Assembly (NCBI GenBank): GCA_021823555.1
Contig: JAKANW010000160.1
Location: 1 to 6,754 of the forward strand
DNA from: Chloroflexota bacterium
Lineage (GTDB): Bacteria > Chloroflexota > Anaerolineae > Anaerolineales > Villigracilaceae
DNA length: 6,754 bases
Direction: 5' to 3'
The stretch's first letter is position 1. Each line of letters starts with the position of its first letter. A program made the position numbers and the translations under genes. Below are positions 1 to 5,658 of this stretch, one piece after another. Below the pieces are notes generated by a model that worked only from the letters and a program-made list of their open reading frames with translations, did no database searches and was not told the origin of the DNA.

Positions 1-102
1 GCTGCGCAATTCGCCAAAGGCTTTGTACAACGCGGATGCGCTGACCGTCCCATTTGCGTCCGTGGAGAGGGTGGCGCTGCCGAGGTGGTCCGCGAGGAGG
101 CA
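1..102 (-). pseudogene. RHS/YD-repeat core fragment, cut by the window edge
   Basis: Read on the minus strand, codons 102 to 1 give a peptide containing LLADHLGSATLSTDANG, followed closely by LYKAFGELRS. This matches the hallmark of the RHS repeat-associated core (usual pattern D-H-L-G-S-T, then T-D-x-x-G, then Y-x-P-F-G-E-x-R), found in large secreted or surface RHS/YD proteins and polymorphic toxins. The reading frame runs off the left edge, so any C-terminal toxin domain lies outside the window. Upstream, the frame stays open to about 282 but is no longer RHS-like, has no ATG, and crosses a terminator hairpin. A TTG at 187-189 with a GGAG-like element at 203-207 is the only start candidate and is weak. 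I read this as a 5'-truncated or frameshifted remnant. The RHS identity is fairly secure; its status as a pseudogene is inferred. Confidence 0.6.
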
Positions 103-214
103 TCGTCTATGCTGCTCCGCGCGGCAGGCGCGCGTGGTTGTTAAAGTACGTCTCTTGGCTGGAATTATAAAACAAATCCCCCTGCTCAACCGCGGTCTCC
201 AATTTCCATGAATC
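103..214. other. intergenic stretch without a supported gene
   Basis: This stretch lies between the RHS fragment and the terminator hairpin. A plus-strand frame is open from the left edge to a TGA at 209-211, just before the hairpin, but its translation is Arg/Cys-rich, resembles nothing I know and is antisense to the RHS core. I see no RNA gene or convincing promoter here. Confidence 0.4.
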
Positions 215-253
215 AAAACGAGCGCTTCTTCAAAAAGAGAACGCTCGTTTTTT
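215..253. terminator. probable bidirectional intrinsic terminator
   Basis: The arms AACGAGCG (217-224) and CGCTCGTT (242-249) are perfect complements, and flanking A and T runs extend the stem to about ten pairs. The 17-nt spacer can form an inner stem of TTC-type pairs. On the plus strand a run of six T (248-253) follows. On the minus strand four T follow the stem. It lies about 65 bp downstream of the NrfD stop codon, so on the minus strand it is well placed to end the cytochrome operon. The stronger T tract faces the other way, which would serve a plus-strand transcript from the left, although no plus-strand gene is recognised there. Confidence 0.7.
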
Positions 254-256
254 CTT

Positions 257-304
257 GTGTACCTGTCTACGTGTCTACCTGTCTACGTGTGTACCTGTGT
301 ACCA
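257..304. repeat. six tandem copies of an 8-bp unit, GT(G/C)TAC(C/G)T
   Basis: Consecutive octamers starting at 257, 265, 273, 281, 289 and 297 read GTGTACCT, GTCTACGT, GTCTACCT, GTCTACGT, GTGTACCT and GTGTACCA. GT-TAC is invariant, and variation is mostly G/C exchange at positions 3 and 7. A degenerate seventh copy (ATCTACCG) follows at 304-311. The array sits in the 3' untranslated region of the NrfD gene, between its stop codon and the terminator. It is too short and has no spacers to be a CRISPR. Slippage-derived microsatellite or protein-binding array are both possible. Confidence 0.85.
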
Positions 305-317
305 TCTACCGATTCCA

Positions 318-1583
318 TCAACTCCGCACAACCACTCCCTCCGGCACAGCCTCATGGACTGTGGTGTGTTCCTCGGAGGCGAAGCGATGGTCCACCACGC
401 GCAGGTAGCGCACGCCGAGCGAGAAGGCGGTCAGGCCGAAGCCGATCACACCGCAGGCCGCCATGATCTCCACCAGCGAAGGGACGTAGGAGGTGTAGGC
501 CACGCTCGGCTGGCCGGGCAGGTACGAGACCACCACCATCAGGCCGCTCAGGTTCACGTCCCAGCGGTAAGCCACCACGCCGCCCACCACCAGCAACGCG
601 GCCAGCATCCGCAAGAGGGGCGCCTGGCGCGTGGACTGTTTGAGCAGGAGCATCATGGGGATGATCGCGCCGAGCATCATTTCGCCGATCCAGAAGTTGA
701 ACGAGAGCGCGCCGCTGGTGATTAACTGGAGTCCCTCCGAGCGTCCGGGCTGGTACGTGTAGGTCATCGCGAGCCAGTCCCAGGCGCGGAAGTAAACATA
801 GGGGACGAGCGCCCAGCCGAGGAAGTTCGCGAGGCGGTCGAGCAGGGCGTCGTTGACCCGCGCGCGGGGGGTCAGTCGCGCCGAGAGCATGGAGGCGAAG
901 GTGGTCAGCGCGAGTCCGCCGAGGATGGCCGAAAACATGAACAGCACCGACATCTCCGGCTTGTACCAGAACGGGCGCGCTTTGAGCACGCCATACAGCG
1001 CGCCGAGCGAAGATTGGTGCAGGCTGGAAAGCGCCAGGCCGGCGATGGCGAGATAGGGCGCGTAATGATGGGCGCGCTCCATCTTCGCGGTGAGACGCGG
1101 ATAGCGATGGCGGAGCCACTCGAGGTTCGCGAGGATCGGCATGGTCTCGAACAATAGCACGGTCAGGTAGAGACACACGCACATGGTCACTTCCCACAAG
1201 AGGGAGTGCTTGTTCCAGTAGACCATCGAGTGCCAGAAGCGATCGGGGCGGCCGATGTCGAGCATGAGCGAGAGCATCGCCATGCTGTAACCGATCAGGC
1301 CGATGAAGGTGGCGGTGCGCGCCACCGGCTCGTAGCGCTTCAACCCGGCGAGGTAGACACCCGCACAGAGGAAGAAAGCACCGGCGCTCAACGCGATGGA
1401 TGAAAGGTCAATGGCGATCCACAAACCCCACGGGACGAGGTCGGTCAGGTTGGTGATGACCAGACCCTTCCAGAAAACCAGGATGCCGCCGGTCAGGCCG
1501 GCGCCGAGCATGAGGGCCAGGAACACGAGCCACAGGTTCCAGGCGTTGATGAGGGGGAATTTTGCGCGAAGGGCGGCGATCAT
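318..1583 (-). CDS. NrfD/HybB-like integral membrane quinone-interacting subunit
   Basis: This 421-aa polytopic protein has about ten hydrophobic segments, near residues 17-37, 52-80, 90-108, 129-149, 174-194, 210-232, 252-270, 291-315, 324-340 and 370-393. Length and layout fit the ten-helix HybB/Hmc/CbcT/DsrP branch of the NrfD (polysulphide reductase membrane subunit) superfamily rather than eight-helix NrfD. The motif SLHQSSLGALYG at 187-198 and LDIGRPDRFWH at 108-118 are typical of this branch. Such subunits bind menaquinone or ubiquinone in the membrane and exchange electrons with the adjacent Fe-S subunit. The ATG at 1583 was chosen because it overlaps the ferredoxin stop as ATGA and has a GGAGG element about seven bases upstream; the longer frame to 1634 would only overlap the ferredoxin gene. 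It is the last gene of the operon. The family call is firm; the direction of quinone chemistry cannot be read from sequence. Confidence 0.92.
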   Translation of the reverse strand: MIAALRAKFPLINAWNLWLVFLALMLGAGLTGGILVFWKGLVITNLTDLVPWGLWIAIDLSSIALSAGAFFLCAGVYLAGLKRYEPVARTATFIGLIGYSMAMLSLMLDIGRPDRFWHSMVYWNKHSLLWEVTMCVCLYLTVLLFETMPILANLEWLRHRYPRLTAKMERAHHYAPYLAIAGLALSSLHQSSLGALYGVLKARPFWYKPEMSVLFMFSAILGGLALTTFASMLSARLTPRARVNDALLDRLANFLGWALVPYVYFRAWDWLAMTYTYQPGRSEGLQLITSGALSFNFWIGEMMLGAIIPMMLLLKQSTRQAPLLRMLAALLVVGGVVAYRWDVNLSGLMVVVSYLPGQPSVAYTSYVPSLVEIMAACGVIGFGLTAFSLGVRYLRVVDHRFASEEHTTVHEAVPEGVVVRS

Positions 1584-2356
1584 GATTGCGCCTCCATCTC
1601 TTTGGGATCGGCGGGTAGGTAATACACGCGGCATCCGGTGCCGAGGTCATCGCGCAGGCGATACGAGGCATGCTCGCGCAACAACACACTGACCGTGGAC
1701 TCGTGATCGTTCAAATCGCCGAAGAGGCGCGCCCCGGTCGGGCAAGCCACCACGCAGGCGGGTGTCGCGTCGTCGTCCACGCCGGGGGTCATGCCCAGCG
1801 CAAGTCCGCGGTCAATGCGCTGGTAGCAGAAGGCGCACTTCTCCGGCACGCCGCGCGGACGGCGTTCCACTTCGGGCTGGCCCCATTCGGGCACCAGCGG
1901 ATTCTCGCCCTCGAATTTTTCCCAGTTGAACACGCGCGCCTGGTAGGGGCAGGCCACCTGGCAGTAACGGCAACCGATGCACTTGTCGTAATCCATCATC
2001 ACGATGCCGTCGTCGCGGTAATAACTCGCGCCCACCGGGCAGACTTCCACGCACGGGGCTTTCGCGCACTGCATACACGGACGGGCGATGAACACCTTGT
2101 GTCCGTCGAGTTCGCCCACTTCGCTGACCACATTCCACTGGTGATCGGGGGCGATATCATTGTGCGCCTTGCAGGCGAGGGTGCAATAACCGCAACCCGT
2201 GCACTTCGACTGGTCCATGACCATGGCCCATTGGCGCTCACCGGCGGGGGCGGAGCCGGACGATTCGGCTTCCTTCACCAGTTGCGCCCCGGCCACGGCG
2301 GCCGCGCTGATCGCGGCGATCTTCAAAGCATCGCGTCGGGAAAGTTGGGTGGTCAT
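1580..2356 (-). CDS. Tat-exported 4Fe-4S ferredoxin-type subunit (NrfC/PsrB/HybA-like)
   Basis: This 258-aa protein carries electrons between the NrfD-type membrane subunit and the multiheme cytochrome. A twin-arginine signal (SRRDALKIA, residues 6-14, then an Ala-rich segment to about 26) indicates folded export with cofactors in place. All sixteen cysteines for four 4Fe-4S clusters are present: C52/55/58/62, C94/97/102/106, C126/129/132/136 and C174/177/201/205. This is the standard four-cluster pattern of the DmsB/PsrB/NrfC family, including CPVGA and CPTGA after the second and fourth sets. Length is close to that of NrfC-like proteins. The start ATG lies 3 bp after the cytochrome stop, with GAGGAG inside the end of that gene, so translation is probably coupled. 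No molybdopterin partner subunit is encoded in the window, so it most likely bridges quinone and haem directly. Confidence 0.93.
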   Translation of the reverse strand: MTTQLSRRDALKIAAISAAAVAGAQLVKEAESSGSAPAGERQWAMVMDQSKCTGCGYCTLACKAHNDIAPDHQWNVVSEVGELDGHKVFIARPCMQCAKAPCVEVCPVGASYYRDDGIVMMDYDKCIGCRYCQVACPYQARVFNWEKFEGENPLVPEWGQPEVERRPRGVPEKCAFCYQRIDRGLALGMTPGVDDDATPACVVACPTGARLFGDLNDHESTVSVLLREHASYRLRDDLGTGCRVYYLPADPKEMEAQS

Positions 2357-2359
2357 GGC

Positions 2360-3337
2360 CTACTCCTCGTTGTGCGGATGACGCCGGGTCACGCTCAGGT
2401 AGAAGCGTTCGAGCCACGGCGCCAGCACCATGCCAGCGGCGAGACCCACCAGACCGGCCAGTCCCGCATATCCCACCGGGCTGACCGGCGACGGCTCGGG
2501 CGTGATGGAGGCCCGCTGGATCTGCGACATGCCGACCGGGGTATTCTCCACAACCACCGCCGCTTCACCCTCCTGCGGGACAGCGGCTTCGCCCGTCGCG
2601 TGCATCTGGTCTGAGTGACACTTGTTGCACGTCTTCAGGCTGGCGTTGAATGAATGGTCGGGCAGGCTGTGCGGGTCGCGGTTGTCCTGCTCCATGTGCT
2701 CCACGTGACAGTCAATGCACGAGATGCCCTGCTCATGATGTTTCGAGGAGGGGAAGTTCATGCTCACTTCCTTGTGGCAGTTGATGCACAACTGCGAGGC
2801 GTCTTTGATGGTGGAGCCGGGCGGAGGCTCGATCGTCTTCAACGAGGCGCTGTGCGGGTCGTGGCAGACGGTGCAGTCCATGCCGCGCTGGTAGTGGGTG
2901 CTCCCCTCCCAGCCCTGCCAGCCGAAACGCGTGTCGCTATGACAACGTCCGCACAGATTGGGCGAGCGGTCCACCGCGGCCGGTTCCTTGGGATGATCCT
3001 TCGAGACCTCGCCGTGGCAGGCTTCACAGGTCACGCCGTCGGCTTTCCACGTGGCGGTGGCGGGGTCGTATCCGGTCACATGGCAGACGAGGCACGCGCC
3101 CGGTTTCCCCTGGGCGGTCCAGCCTTCCACAAAGAGCGGGTCCGACCCGGCGGTCCCGTGCGAACCGGCTTCCCACGTGGTCACAAATTCAGTGTGACAC
3201 TTGGCGCACGGTTCCGATTGTGGATCCTGCGCCGGCCGGGAGGCGGCCTCGCGGGCCTGGGCGAAAATGAGCGTGATGCCCGCAAACAGCAGGGCAATCA
3301 TCAGGGCGATAATGAAACGTTCGAAGCGGGAAAACAT
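2360..3337 (-). CDS. octahaem c-type cytochrome with N- and C-terminal membrane segments
   Basis: This 325-aa protein has eight CxxCH haem-attachment motifs at residues 44, 82, 104, 129, 155, 184, 207 and 237, with several additional histidines suited to bis-His ligation (for example SGSH-type and HYQRG contexts). Residues 8-26 form an uncleaved anchor or signal peptide ending near AQA, and residues 287-306 form a second, Gly/Ala-rich transmembrane segment followed by a short basic tail. The haem domain therefore sits outside the cytoplasmic membrane, tethered next to the NrfD-type subunit. It resembles cytochromes c3/NrfB/CbcS-like electron shuttles; I cannot assign a named family. An in-frame ATG at 3343 overlaps the ribosome-binding element, whereas the ATG at 3337 has GAGGAGG with six-base spacing, so I chose 3337. 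A longer frame to 3427 would overlap the upstream gene and interpose a non-signal sequence. Confidence 0.9.
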   Translation of the reverse strand: MFSRFERFIIALMIALLFAGITLIFAQAREAASRPAQDPQSEPCAKCHTEFVTTWEAGSHGTAGSDPLFVEGWTAQGKPGACLVCHVTGYDPATATWKADGVTCEACHGEVSKDHPKEPAAVDRSPNLCGRCHSDTRFGWQGWEGSTHYQRGMDCTVCHDPHSASLKTIEPPPGSTIKDASQLCINCHKEVSMNFPSSKHHEQGISCIDCHVEHMEQDNRDPHSLPDHSFNASLKTCNKCHSDQMHATGEAAVPQEGEAAVVVENTPVGMSQIQRASITPEPSPVSPVGYAGLAGLVGLAAGMVLAPWLERFYLSVTRRHPHNEE

Positions 3338-3357
3338 GGGCATCCTCCTCGATGGAT

Positions 3358-3711
3358 TCAAGAATGGAGCGGCGTGGCAATCGGGGCCGGGGCAGGCGCG
3401 CCGCGGAAGACCTTGCACTCCAGGCACTTCTCAGGCAAATACCCGTTGGCCTGGCGGAACACCTGCCAGCAAGGCTCCCTGGAATAGAGCGCTTTGCATT
3501 CTTTCATTGTTTCAGGCGGACATTTGTTGATCACCCAGCAATAGGGCTTTTCCACCTTGACCACCGGCAGGGACACCTGCTTGGCCTCCGCCTGCCAGCG
3601 TTTATCTTCGGCGCGCAAAATTGTCACTGCCAGGGCCGTGATCAAAATCGGGATGGCCAGGCGGATCAGCAGGCCGAACAGGACGACGAGAATGGAATTG
3701 ATCTCTTCCAT
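3358..3711 (-). CDS. anchored small cysteine protein with a two-CW-like motif
   Basis: This 117-aa protein has one N-terminal transmembrane segment (about residues 7-32), a charged linker, and a compact domain with six cysteines at 58, 64, 72, 81, 96 and 99, then a Pro/Ala tail. Two Cys-Trp pairs (YCW at 57-59 and PCW at 80-82) and the closing KCLECKVF (95-102) recall the small two-CW domain found in redox-associated proteins of anaerobes; this is pattern recall, not a search result. It contains no CxxCH, so it is not a cytochrome. Six cysteines could bind a metal, an Fe-S cluster or form disulfides. The gene follows the 40-aa protein gene after 8 bp (AGGTGA as ribosome site) and ends 20 bp before the cytochrome start. 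A role as an accessory or assembly subunit of the complex is inferred from position. Confidence 0.8.
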   Translation of the reverse strand: MEEINSILVVLFGLLIRLAIPILITALAVTILRAEDKRWQAEAKQVSLPVVKVEKPYCWVINKCPPETMKECKALYSREPCWQVFRQANGYLPEKCLECKVFRGAPAPAPIATPLHS

Positions 3712-3719
3712 GGTTCACC

Positions 3720-3842
3720 TCACACCCGTGTAAAGCGACGGCGTTCGTGGCGCTGCGCAAGTTGGCCAATCCAGAGGAGCGCCGCCGCTGGGATGACCAG
3801 CCGCGCGAGAGCGTACAGGGCAATGAATTCAATCGCGTTCAC
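3720..3842 (-). CDS. 40-aa single-span membrane protein, function unknown
   Basis: A GTG start at 3842 preceded by AAAGGAGA with a five- to six-base gap begins a 40-residue protein: a hydrophobic segment at about residues 4-26 (ALYALARLVIPAAALLWIG region) and a strongly basic tail (RHERRRFTR). It is the first gene of the operon and is 8 bp from the next. Its anchor shares an R-L-(V/A)-I-P pattern with the anchor of the 117-aa neighbour. Longer in-frame starts up to 4049 were rejected because they would run through the restriction terminator and the candidate promoter. Small proteins like this often stabilise respiratory membrane complexes. I do not recognise a family. Confidence 0.65.
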   Translation of the reverse strand: MNAIEFIALYALARLVIPAAALLWIGQLAQRHERRRFTRV

Positions 3843-3874
3843 GGCAATCTCCTTTCTTTTCTTTATCTGCTCAC

Positions 3875-3903
3875 AGTGTAGGCGATTCGGCGCGCGAGGT
3901 AAA
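3875..3903 (-). promoter_or_regulatory. candidate sigma70-like promoter of the cytochrome operon
   Basis: On the minus strand TTTACC (3898-3903) and TACACT (3875-3880) are separated by exactly 17 bases, each matching four of six consensus positions. A start near 3868 would leave an untranslated leader of about 25 bases carrying the AAAGGAGA ribosome site of the 40-aa gene. Position supports it; the individual boxes are only moderate. Confidence 0.4.
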
Positions 3904-3914
3904 TTCGTGCCTCT

Positions 3915-3990
3915 CCCCATCTTCTTCCCCACCTCTGCCGCCTTCCCCCCACGACCCGGCATGGGGAAATTCCCCCATGATTCCCCAATC
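3915..3990. promoter_or_regulatory. TGGGG motif cluster with palindrome, possible operator region
   Basis: CATGGGG (3960-3966) and CCCCATG (3973-3979) form a perfect inverted repeat around a 6-bp centre. Beside it GATT (3979-3982) and AATC (3987-3990) flank CCCC. On the minus strand TGGGG followed by purines recurs five times (forward CCCCA ending at 3919, 3931, 3951, 3977 and 3987). The near-direct repeats ATTCCCCCA (3969) and ATTCCCCA (3980) start 11 bp apart, about one helical turn. The cluster lies just upstream of the candidate operon promoter, the usual place for activator sites. No known regulator consensus is recognised. Confidence 0.4.
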
Positions 3991-4013
3991 CGCAAAAGGG
4001 CAAAATACCCAAC

Positions 4014-4040
4014 AAAAAACCGCCGCTGGATGCGGCGGTT
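4014..4040 (-). terminator. strong intrinsic terminator after the restriction gene
   Basis: CCGCCGC (4020-4026) and GCGGCGG (4032-4038) form a seven-pair all-GC stem with a 5-nt loop, extended by two A-T pairs. On the minus strand the stem is followed by six T (4019 back to 4014). It starts 17 bp after the restriction gene stop and should insulate the downstream cytochrome operon from island transcription. The plus-strand side lacks a proper T run. Confidence 0.9.
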
Positions 4041-4057
4041 ATCATTCATGGTTGAGA

Positions 4058-4786
4058 TTACCTGCCCGAATTAAATCGAACCAGTCTCTCCCAATCAATT
4101 CTACCCTCCACACAAAAATCATTCGTAAATTCTAGGGTAAAGACATTTAGAATTCTTGCGTATTCAGCAAAGAAAGCCTCATTTCGTTCTTTAGCCCGAT
4201 ATCCGAGGGGCTCCACTATGTCAATAAATAAACGGTCATTATTAGAAATAAACTCCCAAAATTCCTGACCACATAGTTTTAGGTAATCGACCTTGTCAGG
4301 TTGTCTCTCTCTTCCGTAACAACATCCATTAACTGCCTGAATATTTACCCCTTTGTTGCCTGTTCGCAAAATTCGTTTTGCCTGCTTGAAATTTTCAACC
4401 ATACGCTTTATTTGACTGCTATTCCCCCAGTTTGGGCCTGATTTTACCGAGACAATATACAGCACACCATCTCGCGTGAATTCTAAGTCAATACCTTCGG
4501 CAGATGATTTCCTTCCGTCAAACACCTTTGCGCAAACAAAGATGGCAAGCTTCTCCAAGAACTCGCCAAAGATTGCCTCCTCCTGCGATGACAAATGAGC
4601 ATCGAGAATGGTCTTTACCAAATCGTGTGCATCATTCAAATTTTTGGCTTTAAAAAGGTAAGGGTTTTTTCTGTTTAGAACCTGAGTTAGTTTTAAATTT
4701 TGCAGGCTACTTGCACGACGTTCATGAAACTCTCCAATATTTGCTTCGACAAAGGCCACAACATCATTTAGATTTAGTAGTGACAT
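4058..4786 (-). CDS. type II restriction endonuclease, probably PmeII family
   Basis: This 242-aa protein would cleave DNA at the site protected by the adjacent methyltransferase. Phrases such as RKNPYLFKAKN (39-49), SSAEGIDLEF (94-103) and KSGPNWGNSSQI (115-126) match what I remember of proteins annotated as PmeII-family type II restriction enzymes. The likely PD-(D/E)XK core is E76 on a helix, D100, and S113-V-K115 on the next strand, with serine replacing the usual acidic residue, a variation known in this superfamily. The ATG at 4786 lies inside the methyltransferase gene (23-bp overlap), with an AAGAAGGG element ahead of it. Base composition is AT-rich like its partner and unlike the flanking genes. 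The restriction role is well supported by motifs and context; the exact family and recognition site are uncertain. Confidence 0.8.
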   Translation of the reverse strand: MSLLNLNDVVAFVEANIGEFHERRASSLQNLKLTQVLNRKNPYLFKAKNLNDAHDLVKTILDAHLSSQEEAIFGEFLEKLAIFVCAKVFDGRKSSAEGIDLEFTRDGVLYIVSVKSGPNWGNSSQIKRMVENFKQAKRILRTGNKGVNIQAVNGCCYGRERQPDKVDYLKLCGQEFWEFISNNDRLFIDIVEPLGYRAKERNEAFFAEYARILNVFTLEFTNDFCVEGRIDWERLVRFNSGR

Positions 4787-5645
4787 ATTTACCCTTCTTT
4801 TCCATTAGCGCCAACTGAGCAGGGGATGGCTCAATTGCAGCCTTTACACTACCTTTGGCTATGTTGAAATAATCTGGCAAGATTTCAATGCCGATTGTAT
4901 TTCTACCCATCTTCTGGGCAACGCGAACGGTTGTGCCTGATCCCATGAATGGATCTAAAACCCAATCACCTTTTTTCGTGAACAACTTGATGAACCATTC
5001 GGGCAAACCTTCTGGAAAAACCGCGCTATGGTTTCGGTTCTTGGTTTCTGTTGCCAGGTGTAAAACATTCGTCGGATAGGCCTTTTCCCTGCCAATCCAA
5101 TTGGCAATTCTTTTTCCAAAGCCACTGCCGACACGGGAGGGGTCGCGGACTTTATCGGTTTCACTTAGGTTTTTGAGACGCCGGTTAGCCCAATCTCCCA
5201 TTGGGACCATGACTTCTTCCTGATACATGTGGAACTGGCGAGTTTTGTTGAATTGCAACAACCTTTCCCACGAATCACGAAACCGATTTGGCCATTTACC
5301 TGGATAAGAGTTTTTCTTATGCCAAATGAATTCTTCTGTCCAGAGCCAACCTTGTTTGCGCATTTCTAATATAAGTTCGATCACATAAATGTGACGTTCC
5401 CCATCTACAACTTTTTCTTTGATATTCAAAACAAAAGTCCCGCTGGGTTTTAAAACACGCAATAATTCAGCTGATATGGGCAGAAACCACTGCACATACT
5501 TCTCTGGGCTGATCCCACCATAGGTATTTTTTCTGCTATCGGCATATGGTGGTGAAGTGAAAATCAAATCCACGGAATTGTCAGGGATTTTCTTTAGTTC
5601 CTCACGGCAATCACCTAACACGAGCTTGGCTTCAATCTGTTTCAT
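4764..5645 (-). CDS. DNA methyltransferase, beta class, probable N4-cytosine type
   Basis: This 293-aa S-adenosylmethionine-dependent enzyme modifies the restriction recognition site in host DNA. Catalytic motif IV is TSPPY at residues 30-34, near the N-terminus, and the cofactor-binding motif I is DPFMGSGTT at 231-239, near the C-terminus. This order (IV, target-recognition region, I) defines the beta class. SPPY rather than DPPY favours N4-cytosine methylation, though N6-adenine cannot be excluded. NHSAVFPEGL (205-214) corresponds to motif X, and the variable middle (about 110-200) should read the target. Length is normal for a stand-alone enzyme. It is the first gene of the pair, so protection is made before the nuclease. 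The start at 5645 places the usual GDCREELKKIPDNSVDLI block near the N-terminus; no strong Shine-Dalgarno is seen. Confidence 0.93.
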   Translation of the reverse strand: MKQIEAKLVLGDCREELKKIPDNSVDLIFTSPPYADSRKNTYGGISPEKYVQWFLPISAELLRVLKPSGTFVLNIKEKVVDGERHIYVIELILEMRKQGWLWTEEFIWHKKNSYPGKWPNRFRDSWERLLQFNKTRQFHMYQEEVMVPMGDWANRRLKNLSETDKVRDPSRVGSGFGKRIANWIGREKAYPTNVLHLATETKNRNHSAVFPEGLPEWFIKLFTKKGDWVLDPFMGSGTTVRVAQKMGRNTIGIEILPDYFNIAKGSVKAAIEPSPAQLALMEKKGKYVTTKSK

Positions 5646-5652
5646 AACCTAA

Positions 5653-5658
5653 ATTATA
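5653..5658 (-). promoter_or_regulatory. perfect -10 box of the restriction-modification pair
   Basis: The minus strand reads TATAAT, only 7 bases before the methyltransferase ATG at 5645. No good -35 hexamer is present at 16-18 bp (ACTCAC at 17). TTGATA occurs at 5681-5686, but 22 bp away. The spacing predicts a transcription start at or within one or two bases of the ATG. Confidence 0.55.

Noticed and set aside
23..211. Plus-strand 62-aa frame ending just before the terminator
   Set aside because: Start lacks a ribosome site, composition is odd (Arg/Cys-rich) and it is antisense to the recognisable RHS core.
257..311. CRISPR array
   Set aside because: Units are 8 bp, contiguous and without spacers.
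1670..2614. Long plus-strand frame of 314 aa opposite the ferredoxin and cytochrome genes
   Set aside because: His/Ala/Arg-rich shadow of GC-rich coding DNA; the minus strand has unmistakable cluster and haem motifs.
3338..3427. 30-residue N-terminal extension of the cytochrome
   Set aside because: It overlaps the upstream gene, spoils the signal/anchor position, and the ATG at 3337 has an ideally spaced GAGGAGG.
318..3842. Alternative complex III (Act) operon
   Set aside because: No ActB-like molybdopterin/Fe-S fusion, second NrfD, or ActD/ActE genes; the ferredoxin here is a separate four-cluster subunit.
3720..4049. 109-aa version of the 40-aa membrane protein
   Set aside because: The extension runs through the island terminator and candidate promoter and lacks a ribosome site; GTG at 3842 has a strong one.
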